Source: Adenophora triphylla var. japonica
Lineage: Eukaryota > Streptophyta > Magnoliopsida > Asterales > Campanulaceae
DNA length: 64,000 nt
Direction of reading: 5' to 3'
NCBI GenBank assembly: GCA_022495995.1
Contig: JAFEMH010002432.1
Coordinates: 124,001-188,000, forward strand
This document shows positions 45,245 to 56,029 of this stretch, piece after piece (positions within the stretch are counted from its first letter, which is position 1; the number at the start of each line of letters is the position of its first letter). A model generated the notes under the pieces. That model ran no database searches. It worked only from the letters and a program-made list of their open reading frames with translations, and was not told the origin of the DNA. The translations under genes and the position numbers were made by a program.

Positions 45245-46444
45245 CTATGCCACACATAATGATATGAAATAGGATCTATACAATATGAACCCTAACTTCA
45301 AGACAGATAATATACCTCTAGTGACCTCTGAGGGAGCTATCTTTCCTAGGCCTGAAACACGTACTCGACCTTGGACCTTCTCTTTCGGTTTCCCTTCGTT
45401 ATCCCTTTTTGTACCACCTCTTTGTTGTCCACCCAGCTGACCGCTGCTTAAAGCTCGTCCCCTCTGCAACCTTGGGCAATTCCTCCTAAAGTGCCCCATT
45501 TCTCCACACTTCAAGCATTTCCCTTGCTTACTCCAACACCTATCTTCAGAATGACCTATCTTCTTGCAATATTTACACATCATCCCATACTGTTTGGATA
45601 TTGGCCTAGACGAAGAAGCTACCACAAGTTCCCCTCTCACACTTCCTGAAATTAAAGCCCTTGGCTGTCCTCTAATGACTTTGGATCCTTGTCCTCGATA
45701 CTTTGGTTTATTTCTAATCCCACCTTCAGATTTTCCACTATTTTCCTCAATGCTATTCTCAATCTTATAAGCTCTCTCTATGACTGTCTGATAATTGGTG
45801 AAGCTATCAATCACTAATTTCTTCCTAAACTCAATCCTCAAACCTTTTATAAACCTATGAACTCTTCTCGCTTCATGCGGTACCAAATGAGGGCAACACT
45901 TAGCTAATTCCTCAAACCTGACTGAATACTGATTCACTGTCATGTCCCCTTGTTCTAGTCCTAAGAATTCGATCTCCTTCTTGTCCCTTGTAATCATCAA
46001 AATGAAATAATCCCCGAACTGTTTGGTGAAATTATCCCAAGTCTGGGGCGTATGATCCCGCTCCCAATTCCCTTTCAAAATCTGCCACCACTGATCAGCT
46101 GGACCTTCAAGTTTGAAAACGGCATACCTAACTTTCTCTTCGTTGGGACTTTCTATAACCTCAAAAATCCTATTCATTTCGGCTAACCATTTTTCTGCCT
46201 TTAACGGATCCGGATCTCCGTTAAAGCTCGGTGGGTTCATCTTCACAAGTTTTTCCAATCCATCACTTTGACATCCCTCAGGTTGATTCGGAACTGATCC
46301 TCTAGTCTCCATATCTTGTACAAACATCCTGAATAATTTCATCATTTCTTCATTCTGAATTCCACCTATACCCATATCTCCTTCATTCCCTAGAACCTTT
46401 TGCTGATCATCATTGCTTCCGGCCATTAGAACGAACTCCTGCAT
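45245..46444 (-). CDS. Gag protein of element E, 399 aa
   Basis: This is the capsid/nucleocapsid polyprotein. The frame is intact from an ATG at 46444, 70 bp past the primer site. Residues ~75-215 show the retrotransposon-gag core: PPSFNGDPDP, AVFKLEGPADQWW and MTVNQYSVRFEELAKCCP. Two CCHC zinc knuckles follow, C290-C303 (CKYCKKIGHSEDRC) and C310-C323 (CLKCGEMGHFRRNC). The last ~60 residues are basic and then hydrophobic, ending where the protease would begin in full-length relatives. No other element protein is encoded, so it is probably packaged using another element's enzymes. Intact length and recent LTRs suggest it is still expressible. Confidence 0.9.
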   Translation of the reverse strand: MQEFVLMAGSNDDQQKVLGNEGDMGIGGIQNEEMMKLFRMFVQDMETRGSVPNQPEGCQSDGLEKLVKMNPPSFNGDPDPLKAEKWLAEMNRIFEVIESPNEEKVRYAVFKLEGPADQWWQILKGNWERDHTPQTWDNFTKQFGDYFILMITRDKKEIEFLGLEQGDMTVNQYSVRFEELAKCCPHLVPHEARRVHRFIKGLRIEFRKKLVIDSFTNYQTVIERAYKIENSIEENSGKSEGGIRNKPKYRGQGSKVIRGQPRALISGSVRGELVVASSSRPISKQYGMMCKYCKKIGHSEDRCWSKQGKCLKCGEMGHFRRNCPRLQRGRALSSGQLGGQQRGGTKRDNEGKPKEKVQGRVRVSGLGKIAPSEVTRGILSVLKLGFILYRSYFISLCVA

Positions 46445-46513
46445 TAAACACTCGGCGTCAATTACCGCACATTCCCCCTTAGTTTAGACATCTACCCTTG
46501 ACCTCTAAACTAA

Positions 46514-46525
46514 GCTCTGATACCA
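46514..46525 (-). other. Primer binding site of element E, tRNA-Met type
   Basis: TGGTATCAGAGC on the minus strand, two bases from the LTR end. Confidence 0.92.
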
Positions 46526-46527
46526 AC

Positions 46528-49409
46528 TGTGAGCACCCCAACCCGGGACCTAACGCGTGTCCCGAGCTTGAGAAGCTCAAACTAAGAAAACCCATCTTAG
46601 ATTTTTTAAAACATTTATTTGCCTTTACAAGAAAACCAATTCTAAATTTTCCATAAACAAAATCAAATAATAATATCTCCACTTGGAGGAATTTAAACAA
46701 ATACTTTAATAACCATACTTGATTAATTACATTGAAAATCCTAATTAACATTGTTTGACAAAAGAGTTTTCCTTCCAACTTGTAAAAGAGTAAAACTTAA
46801 ATGTGACTCCCGACAACCCACTCATATACCTATCCTGATAAGTCCCAAAAGCGAGAGTCCAAACTCTTTCCCCGGCCTCACTGGTTCAGGTCACCTGTCT
46901 CAGCACAATCTAAAGCAGTAAAAGGGAAGGGGTGAGAATAAATCTCAATAAGCTATTATGAATGCAGCAAGATGCCAAACAAGATGCAACACATAGCATG
47001 GCAGCACATAACACATTATGAAAGCGGTAAACACCTTACGTTACCTCATTTTACCTTTCCCGTCTGAACAATAAGTCGTACAACGTGGGAGTAAAACTCC
47101 TCTCTTTGGTGAACTGCCTCCAGCACATTCACCGCTTATATGACTCATACTCCAGAGATCCATATAAGAAAATCAGATACTAAATCAGAGTATCCAACAA
47201 CAATACCGCTAACTGTAAAGCTTTTGGCTTAATACAGAAGCATTCCCCCAAATCACCAAATCGCAACGGTCTGTAAGGCTTTTGGCTCAATACAGTCGTT
47301 AGCACACCCACTCTGTGGCCACAGAGGGGAACGGTCACAGGTATAATGAACCTTCAATCACTTATAGAACAAATCAATAATTGATTGAATTCCATTATAC
47401 CCCCGAATATCAACACGTTCAAGCACATAATAGATACTTGAAATAAATCCACAAAAAGGGATAATAATATAACAACATGGTAAAATATACTCATGCTAAT
47501 CAATACCATAGTGCAACAACCATTTAATACACTATGCATCATAATACAACAACATGGTAATGTATACTCATGCTAATCCATACCATAGTGCAACAGTTCA
47601 TTTAATATACTATGCATAATACCATTAACGAATATGAGTTCAAATAAGGTATCCATATAACCACATAATCCACACCGGAATGCAATATAATCAATATGCC
47701 AGATAATCCACAACTGGGATACAACATAACAATACCAAATAATCCACAATCGGGATACAATACAATCATATACCAAATAATCCACAATCGGGATACAATA
47801 TATTGAGGTAACACATATACATTCCTAACCAACACACTAGTGTGATTTTGGTCTCTACACTGTTCAACTAATCACCAAGGTATGGGAGCAAGTAAGGCCA
47901 ACCTAAACCGTAAACCATTCTTACAAAGTTACTACTCAACCTTGAATAATATTAATAAAGGTGCAAGACCTACTTTCCACAATTCCATTTTGACCAAATA
48001 AGACATCATGGCCTAGCCAAGGTATTCTACTTTAACTTAGGTTAAAAAGGCTTAATTCATATCTGAAGTAGATTAGATTTCACTACTTTGAAAGGGTTAG
48101 GAATCATACTTAGTGGTTGTGGTTAAAATTCAAAGAAGAAAGGAAACCGGTGAACTTGCGACATGGGCGACCGCCCAAGTCACTATGGACGACCGCCCAA
48201 GAGGGTCTAAAAAGGGTTATACCTTCTGGTGGGTTGGGCGGCCGCTCAAGGGCCTATGGGCGACCGCCCAAGGGGATTTTCTGCACTTCGAAATTTCTAA
48301 CTCCTTTTCACATATTTTCTTTTCCCTTTTTTATAATCTTCCTTAAAAATACCAAAAGGATTTTCTAACTTTACAAACCTCATTTTAAATCATTTAATCC
48401 CCAATTAATATAACCCTAGATCATTTACCACTTGATTCTCCCCCCATTTTACTACCACATTTCAAGTTTAACCTCCTTAATCTAACTTAATCCATTTTCT
48501 TACACTATTGATCATCTTCCTTAAACAACCACATCATTCTATAACATAAACCAATTTCTTAACTACAAGAAGGTTTCCAAAGCTTCTAATAACCATTTCA
48601 ATCACAATACAACACCCAATAGCTTATTAATCATTAAATAGAAATAAAGATTATGATAACCCCATTCAAGTCATTAACCTCTTACTCTCATTATGTCTTC
48701 ATTCTTCCAACTTAGGCCCCCATCTCATAACTAAAATAAAGTCAACATTAAATAATCCATTTTACACAATTAACATCATTTAAAATTCCCAAATTTCCTT
48801 TCTTTCATCAAAGCATTCATTAGCACATAATATGGCAATATTTAGAAGGAAGTCATAATAACTTACATTAGAATTTTAGGATGAAATGATGATCTTCTTA
48901 GCTTGATTAATTCCTCTAGATGCCCCAAGCACAAAAGTACAACTTGATTGAAAAATGAAGAAGATTTGAAGGCTCTAGAACTTTGGAAAAGTGAGGCTTT
49001 CAAGGTATAATCTCCATGGATATTTTTAGGAGAAGAAAGAAGAGGATGAAGAAGAAATAATGAGGATGGAGTATGGGAAGGATGATGGAAGTATGGGAGG
49101 GTAGGGGTCCTTTTTGACTAAGGAGGTGAAAGGGGAGGGATTTAAGGGGTATGGCCCCCCATACCATTTTAATAAAAGTCTTTCCCCTACTACACCAAAG
49201 CCCCTACACAAATAAATCTAACTACCCACATTTTATTCATTTTATCCATTTCTATTTTTATACTTCTTCCAATAACATTATTTTATTTCCCTATCATTTT
49301 ATCTTAATATAAGGAATCAAGTATATAAAAATGAACGCATAATATTAACAATGATATTAAAAGCACACAATATGATGCTAAATTAGTGCCTAGGGTTAGG
49401 GTCGTTACA
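46528..49409 (-). repeat. Right LTR of element E (5' LTR in element sense), two palindrome repeats
   Basis: It differs from the left LTR by scattered substitutions and by having only two of the 22-bp palindrome units (48165 intact; the next reads GGACGACCGCCC). Confidence 0.95.
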
Positions 49410-51251
49410 TAAATCAACCAGAAGCTCCCAACGAAGCACCCGTTCTAGCAGCGACAAGGGAGTGGAAACCAAGCAATGGGAGCTGTTGAAGCAAAGACTT
49501 GATGACATGGAGATGGGAAAGAAGTTCAATGACGATGACTATGACTGGGCAACTCGTCCGTTCTCCTTGAGGATAACTGCGGCACCACCCAATCCTCACC
49601 TCAAGCTCCCGAATTTCGAAAAGTACAACGGCACCACAGATGCAAAAGATCACGTGCAAGGTTTTGAACAAACCATGAATCTCCTCAACACTGCTGATGA
49701 CTTGCTTAGTAAAGCTTTCGCGAGCACCTTCTCCGGAACAGTCTTGACCTGGTTCCATGAGCTTAAAAGAGGTTGCATCGATTGTTGGAGGGGCATGAGG
49801 AGAATGTTCTTGGACCACATTGCCACTACTGGTAAGAGGAAGATGAGACTGGCCGACTTGGCTAACATCGAGCAGGGAAAGGGAGAGACCACCCTCAACT
49901 ACTACAACCGGTTCCGAAAAATGGCAGACCAGGTTGAAGAGAGCCTCACTGACAGGGAGGTCATTGTTTGTTTCAACTCTGGGTTAAAATCTGGTCCCCT
50001 CATCTATGAACTCTCAGCCCGGGAACCTAAATCCAAGTCCGAATTATACAAGGTGGCTTATGCCATTTCCATGGCTGAAGATAAAACAAAGAAAAGGGGA
50101 GCCGACAAGACGGAAATGTGTTTACGACGGGCACTCGCCAGAATGATAATGGGAACGGTAAGGGATCCAAGGGGAAGAACAGAACAAGAGGCACAGAAAA
50201 ACATGAGGTGTTCACCCCCTAACCAAACCCATTTCAGAAATCATGCAGCTAGTAAATCTTCCACCTCCCCGTCCGCTAAGTGATAAACCAAAGTACCCTC
50301 GTGACGCTTCAAAATACTGTGATTTCCACAAAGACAATGGCCACACCACGGATGGTTGTTGGGCCCTCAAGAGGATAATACAACGATGGGTCGACAAGGG
50401 AAAGATGGACCGTTATGTCATGAAGAAGGATGGAAAGCGGAAGCGAAAGGAGGAGGAAAGTGAAGATGACGACAAAAGCGAAGACGGAGAACGTAGGCCT
50501 CTCAGGGCCAAATTGCATGTGATCCGTGAAGAAGTTACTTCCACCAGAAAGCTGAGGGACCAGATTCATGAACTAAGCAAGGTGTACCACGTGCCTGCTT
50601 GGATTCATAAGGCGGAAGAGGTCATCAGTTTTTCACCCAACGAACTGGCAGGGAGCCGTGCTACCCGTGAACAACCCTTGGTGATAAAGGGTCGAATTGA
50701 CAATGTGGAATCGGAAAGATTACTTGTGGACACGGGGGCCTCCCGTGATATTCTGTATTATTCCGCTTTCCAATAGATGGGATTGAAAGACACTGTACTG
50801 GAACCATATCATGGTAGGCTCGAAGGATTCACCAACTATAAGGTTGGAGCTAAGGGGACCGTGGAACTAGAACTTGAAGTCGGTGAACATCCCTTCCTAG
50901 CCAAAGCCACAGTCAATTTCGTAGTCATGGATTTGACTAGTGATTATCACGCAATCATAGGCATTCCAAGTCAAGCTAAACTTGGGATGGTGGCCTCCCT
51001 TCCCCACCAACGAGTTAAATTCCCCACACGTGCTGGGATTGGATGTGTGAGGGCAACCCCCAAAGACTTCTTGGAACATGTTGTGAAGAGCAGAAAGAAA
51101 TCCAAAAGTGTGGAGATAGATACCCCCGAGGAAAACATCAAGATCTCAAAGTCTCAGAAAACCACCGAAACTAGCTCCAGAATGAGCTATATCCGTGAGG
51201 TGCTTGATGATGAGGAGGAGCCTATGGTCCAAGAAATTGCAGATGACCAAG
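49410..51251 (+). pseudogene. Element B gag-protease, C-terminal part
   Basis: Resumes after E. The frame at 49462-50283 contains the gag core (LKLPNFEKYNGTTDAKDH, FASTFSGTVLTWFHEL, TTLNYYNRFRKMADQ). A frame change near 50240 leads to a knuckle-like CDFHKDNGHTTDGC (about 50320). A charged linker and an aspartic protease core, LLVDTGASRDIL (about 50720-50750), follow. A TAG at 50774 interrupts the protease; the same frame reopens (GLKDTVLEPYHGRLEGF) and has the second protease half, HAIIGIPSQAKLG. It ends at 51251 where C begins. The 5 bases before C are CCAAG, the presumed target site. Confidence 0.82.
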
Positions 51252-52639
51252 TGAATGTGCGCTCGCCCGAAAAAATAGGAAAGGAGTCGCCACGCCGTTT
51301 TAAGAGGAAACATTGAAAACCTTTGTTTTAGAGAGAAAACATGAGTTCGGGGGTCAGGTTACGTGTTGGGAAGAACCGAGAGTTCACCCAACACGCCTCG
51401 TCCATAGACGAGTCTTTCAATCAAACACATCCAAGTAAATCCAAAGTGTGTGCAAATATTGATAATAAACGAAATGTGATAAAATGCATCTTATTAATTA
51501 TGAAACGAGAAGTTACATATTGTGAGCCCATTATTTAGGGAGGCCACATCCCTGATACAAACAAACTAGAACAAATTACAAAGGAAAAGAGTCACTGCAG
51601 ATGGGTCATGTGTGTCGCATGACACATCGTACCAGTGACCACATGTGTCACGTGACACAGGATCACTTGAGGACGAAGGTGTCGCGTGACACATATGAGC
51701 CTTCTGCAGAAACCTTACAATATGAATTCAGAAATTAACAGAAGCTATACAGATCTAATTAATAAGCTGAACTATGAACGAAAAACATAAACAACATCGA
51801 ATCGACCCAGGGAGTGTGGATATGGATAGATCCACACCCCCTTGGGGGCTCAAACACCAAATTCAACCAAGTCAATCAATATGAGCTCAATTACACAATA
51901 TATGCAAGTTAAACAGAGAGATTGCGATTGGGATTCAGTAATTCAGATAGCTAGGATCTGATTACTGAATCCAAACAAAAATAGAATTATGAAATTGCAA
52001 GGAATTAAATGAGAGAGAGAGAGAGAGGGTTAGGGAATTGTTACCCTTGTTGATTCCACGAATTCTATATCTAGTCAGATATAGAATCCTTCAATTCTTC
52101 GTTGTAGATCTCACAAATTTCCGATCCAAGGGTTCCAATTGGTGTGGGTAGAGAATTGGGTTTGGAAGAGAGGGATTAGGGGGTTGGAAAGGTAGGAGAG
52201 AGAGAGGTTTGGTGGTTGGGATGTTCGTCACAATGCTATTTTGGCAGAGTAACAGTAGGCTGGAAATTGGGATCCATTTCAATGAGGGGAGGGTCTTATT
52301 TATAGGCCGCAGCTTGGCCGCCTTAGTATGTCGCACGACCTTACGCGTCCACTTTCCATGCCTCATGCCGTCGCGTGACACAAGGTGGCTCAACCGCTTT
52401 TGGCGCCAAAAATCGCTTCGGAACATTCCGGGAGAATACCCAAAAGGTCCAACAGGTTTTATTCCCAAGGGGTCCTTTGGCATGAATGATGTACCAAAAG
52501 GTACTTCCTTCGCGGGAAACTCATGGAACGTTTCCGGAAGTCTCGGGATAGGCCGGGAATTTACCAAAACGCCCCTTAATGCAGTTTTATTATGTTAAAA
52601 TGCATCGAAAAGGTTACGAATTGTATTGGCGTACTTACA
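51252..52639 (-). repeat. 3' LTR of element C, with TGTCRCGTGACA palindromes
   Basis: Minus-strand ends are TGTAAGTACGCC and GCACATTCA. It shares with A's LTR the block CGGAGTCGCCACGCC and the TTCGGGGGTCAGGTTACGTGTTGGGAAG pattern. Palindromic words lie at 51611 (TGTGTCGCATGACACA), 51643, 51680 (TGTCGCGTGACACA), 52329 and 52370. A minus-strand TATA (CCTATAAATAAG) lies at about 52296-52307. The last two palindromes are 20-70 bp upstream of it. Confidence 0.88.
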
Positions 52640-52652
52640 GAGCCCCTCGACA
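52640..52652 (-). other. Polypurine tract of element C
   Basis: Minus strand GTCGAGGGGCTC next to TGTAAGTA; same form as in element A. Confidence 0.7.
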
Positions 52653-52763
52653 ACGTCACTTTTGGAAAAAGTGGGGTTGTCGATAAAATAAGACCCAATC
52701 TCAATGAGCGGCTGGGGTTAAGGTGAAGGGCTAGAAGGGTGAGAAGGGGAAAATTATGGCTGG

Positions 52764-52828
52764 ACCTTTCTGAGAAAGGATTCCTACGTATCCCTTTAAG
52801 AAGGGAATCAAGCCAAATCGTAGTTCGG
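52764..52828 (-). other. Two-hairpin motif, copy 5 (element C)
   Basis: First stem CCTTTC/GAAAGG around TGA. Second: outer stem CTACG/CGTAG and inner stem CCCTT/AAGGG around TAAG. Tail TTCGG. Both stems differ in sequence from those in element A yet pair perfectly. Confidence 0.7.
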
Positions 52829-52927
52829 AATTACCAAAATCAAATTCATAAGCAAGAAAAGGGGTAGAGACGTGTCTTCATACCTTTGCCACAGGCTTAC
52901 CCGTGACTTACTCCGCGACTTTCGTGC

Positions 52928-53246
52928 TCCGCTGAGAGGCTTTTCCTCTGGTTTGGCTCGCTGAGAGGCTGGCTCGGGCTCGCTGAGAGGCTTTTCCTTG
53001 GGTTTGGCTCTGCTTGAGAGGCTTTTCTGGGTTTGGCTCTGCTTGAGAGGCTTTTTTTTTTTTTGGGTTTGGCTCTGCTTGAGAGGCTTTTTTTTTGGGT
53101 TTGGCTCTGCTTGAGAGGCTTTTTTTGGTTTGGCTCTGCTTGAGAGGCTTTTTCTTGGTTTGGCTCTGCTTGAGAGGCTTTTCTTGGTTTGGCTCTGCTT
53201 GAGAGGCTTTTTCTTGGTTTGGCTCTGCTTGAGAGGCTCTTCTTGG
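52928..53246. repeat. Tandem repeat in the 3' region of C, ~29-36-bp unit, about 11 copies
   Basis: The unit contains TTTGGCTCTGCTTGAGAGGC followed by a T-rich spacer of variable length. It occupies the same place as the arrays in element A but is unrelated in sequence. Minus-strand open frames here only repeat one peptide. Confidence 0.9.
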
Positions 53247-53583
53247 GGCTGTCACGGATACGCCTGCTTTTTGTTTTGTTCTTTTCTTCTCCAGTTTGGT
53301 CGGAGGGCCAGTCGTCGAGACTCAATTGATTATTGTACCTGCGGGGGTAAAACAACAATTCCAACATGCTACACTTGAATAAGCCTATCTTGTTAGCAAA
53401 GATTACTATATGTTAGCTTGGTTTGCGTGAATCTGTCTGTTCCGGGGAAGCGAACGCAATTATTGGGTTAAAGATTGGCTTTGTCGGGTTTATGTATGGT
53501 GTTTTGGGATTGTTTTAGGTAAGTGTGTATAGTAGGGGTCCTCTCCCGTATATTTTCAGGGGTATGTGTATGAGGGTAAGGGG

Positions 53584-53590
53584 TATATAG
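53584..53590 (+). promoter_or_regulatory. Possible TATA box for the antisense ORF of element C
   Basis: TATATAG in GGGGTATATAGGCAAC stands about 270 bp before the ATG at 53853. Two palindromic words, ATGTCGCCCGACAT (53664) and GTCGCACGAC (53700), lie between them. Confidence 0.3.
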
Positions 53591-53852
53591 GCAACGGCGA
53601 GTCGGAAAATGCTCTGGGGTACTCACTGCAGGTTTTTCCACCTTGTCTGCTATCAACCAAAGTATGTCGCCCGACATGTTGTGTCTGTTTGGCTTCTTCT
53701 GTCGCACGACTTAGGGAGGCTCGTGACAGATTCTTTTCAAAGTCGGTCCAGGCTCCATTCTGCAGTCACTGTCTTCTTAGCAGAGAAAACCCAGCAGCCC
53801 TTATTTGGCGGGTAATCGATTTCTTTGGTCAAGACTAACACTTTTTGCTGAA

Positions 53853-55383
53853 ATGGAACATTATAACCAAGAGATTGCTTCCCGGGAGTGCCAATTTCAT
53901 CGGGACTTCGTCGAAATTTGGGGATTTCATCTGAGGCAACATAGAAGTATCATCGACAAGCGGTACAGTATGCCTTGCATTTGGTCCTTGAAAGATTGGA
54001 GGGTTGACTGGGATTTGCTTCGGGCTGCATCCTGCTTCTGGGATTCCGAGTATCATGCATTCTCTTTGTCATACAATTACCTGACCCCAACTATGGAAGA
54101 CTTCAGGGCGTTGACAGGCTTGGGTAAGGCGGCCACTGTAGCATTCCCACGGGACAGTCGGTTGGTTGAGGAGCAAATGGTCGACTTTTTATCTCTGCCG
54201 GCGGATCAGGTATTGCCTATGATTCTGGGTGATGGGTCCATAGATTTGACTCGGATGGCTAGGTTGCGCCTATCCCGTCCTGATCTGCTTTGACCTTTCT
54301 ACCACTGGATATGTTCATGCTGTTCACACTGTCGGCTTACTATTTCTGCGGGTATGTCAGGGTCTGCTCAAGCACTTTGTTGGAGATCGTTAGGCAAATG
54401 AGAGGTGACCGGGGTATAGATTCTCGTCAAATTCGTTCTGGCCAAGGAGAGATGGATGTTGTACCACCGCCGCCGGCCGAGACTTATCACGGTATTGACG
54501 GGCTAGCTGGGATCGAGACTTTATGGGAGCAAAGCCCCAGCTTGTTATCTCTGTGGTTCTCTCGAGAGGTTACACCTCGATCGGGCCATTACCAGAGGGT
54601 CGGACGGCAATGCCATGGGTGACTCGGCCACGCAGCCGATGAAGGACGAGGTTGTTGATAGTTGGCATGTGAGGTTGTCACGGTACACGACCACCGATCC
54701 GAGCTTTTGGATTCCCGCTTGGAATATACAGCACCATGAGAGATATCCAGATGGATCAGTAGTAGTCCGGTTGCCTGGTTTGCATGTATCCTCTTTCTGT
54801 GTCCCATCATTGGTGAGCAGACAAGTATAGGTATCCTCGCAGATCATACGAGCCTTGAGGGAGAGACTGGTGACTGATATCGTTCCGATGTCCATGACCG
54901 AGCCCCGTGCTATACAGCTTTTTCAGCAGATCTTTTCCGGAGGGCTTTCTTCCCACTCGTGTGCTCCTTCGGTAGTCTAGAGGATTTACATTTCTGACCA
55001 CGAGTATCTGGATTGGTATGAGGAGCTTCGTGGTTCTGTGCAGTTAGCTATAGAGGCTCGCCGCCGGGAATACTTGGGAGCAGACTCTCTGTCCAGCCAA
55101 AATCTCAGAGATACAGAGGCACGAGGAAACCTGCACAATGTCACCGGCAATGCCGCCGACGATTATGAGAGGCAAGAGATCCGGAGAGCCGCTTTAAGGG
55201 ATGATCCAGAGATGAGAGCTCGCAGAGAGGCGTTGCGGCAGGAGAGGATTGCTAGGGCCGCCTTGAGAGAGACTGGTCTGATTGAACCGCCAGCGAGTTA
55301 TTCCCTGAATTGGGACGGGCTCAAACCGACTTGTTTGACATTCCTAAACCAAAGACCTCCTGGGACCGAGAAAGAGGAAGGAT
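53853..55383 (+). pseudogene. Antisense extra ORF of element C, plant-mobile-domain-like
   Basis: On the strand opposite to gag-pol, between integrase and the 3' LTR, a protein begins MEHYNQEIASRECQFHRDF (53853). It contains WDLLRAASCFWDSEYHAFSL and YNYLTPTMEDFRALTGLG. This is the pattern of the plant mobile domain (aminotransferase-like PMD family, DPEYHVF...PTLEEFSALLG). A TGA at 54291 ends the first frame; related frames continue at 54290-54622, 54615-54830 and 55038-55383. The final part is a charged helix (ALRDDPEMRARREALRQERI), likely coiled-coil. Extra antisense ORFs are known from Tat elements such as Retand. This copy is broken by at least three frame changes. Confidence 0.7.
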
Positions 55384-56029
55384 AGAGGAGCAAATTCGGG
55401 AGCGGGGACGAGTATCTAGACACACATTTTCTTTTATTTCGAGAGTTTTGAGACTCTTTTGCTTTATGTCTTGAGAGTAGGGATTATCTGTATGAAAACT
55501 GAGTACCCTTTGATTACTTAATGCAGCATGTAATAGATGTTATCAATGTTTTCTTTTATTCGCAACAGTCTTTTTGAGTCAAAAAGTAGGCCGTGCTTGA
55601 ACTCATCAAAAAGAATATTAACTCGAAATGATCCTTTTGAAAAGCCTTGGGACTGTAATCAAAACGCATTTTGGTAAAAAGAGAGATTTTTGCAGCAATT
55701 TTAGACCGAACCACAAGTGGTTGCCTACGTTCCCCTTTTGTAAGAGAACTAAGGGGCTCAGGTCTCCGTAGTTCGACTCAATTGACTTTAGTGTTTAAGA
55801 AAGGGGAAGATAGAAGGGGGAAATGGTGCAACCCTGTTTTTTACCTAGACCGCCCTCTTTTGGGTTTTCGGTCTAGTTGGGTATATTCTTTAGCACCGGG
55901 CGCGTCCCTTATTTTTGCATGGACTGCCTTTTGAGAGGTTTTCAGTCTCATCTGGGACAATTTTGTTGCGCCTTTATTTATTCATTTTTTTTTATTATAT
56001 TTTTTTTTTAGAGAGGGGGAAAGACTCGA
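55384..56029. other. Spacer between antisense ORF and integrase, with a two-hairpin copy
   Basis: Convergent 3' ends of the antisense ORF and pol. It includes the motif copy at 55710-55775, GGTTTTCGGTCTA/TTTTCAGTCTCAT-type near repeats (55860-55950) and long T-runs near 55985-56010. No ORF of note. Confidence 0.6.
55710..55775 (-). other. Two-hairpin motif, copy 6 (element C)
   Basis: First stem ACCAC/GTGGT around AA. Second: outer stem CTACG/CGTAG and inner stem CCCCTT/AAGGGG with a longer loop that itself allows GTTC/GAAC pairing. Tail TTCG. Confidence 0.68.

Larger units (their letters stand above)
40779..49409 (-). mobile_element. Element E: gag-only Ty3/gypsy (chromovirus/Tekay-like), TSD TAAAT
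   Basis: LTRs at 40779-43684 (2906 bp) and 46528-49409 (2882 bp) are near identical and read TGTAACGACCC...GCTCACA on the minus strand. TAAAT flanks both ends (40774-40778 and 49410-49414). A tRNA-Met primer site is at 46514-46525 and a purine tract at 43685-43700. The 2.8-kb interior carries one gag ORF and no pol, making it a TR-GAG-type element larger in LTR than in interior. Little LTR divergence means a recent insertion, hence recent help from an active relative. Confidence 0.95.
38759..51251 (+). mobile_element. Element B: Ty3/gypsy retrotransposon, interrupted by E and C
   Basis: The 5' LTR is at 38759-39537 and a tRNA-Asp-like primer site at 39540-39557. Gag begins at about 39889 and is split by element E (40779-49409); gag-protease continues at 49410-51251, where element C inserts. 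RT, integrase and the 3' LTR are not in the window and may lie beyond the nest on the right. The TSD TAAAT of E and the exact LTR edge of C define the surviving pieces. B is the oldest layer of the nest and is multiply frameshifted. Confidence 0.8.

Noticed and set aside
52897..53367. Minus-strand frames rich in SLSSRAKP repeats
   Set aside because: They are tandem-repeat translations in two frames at once.
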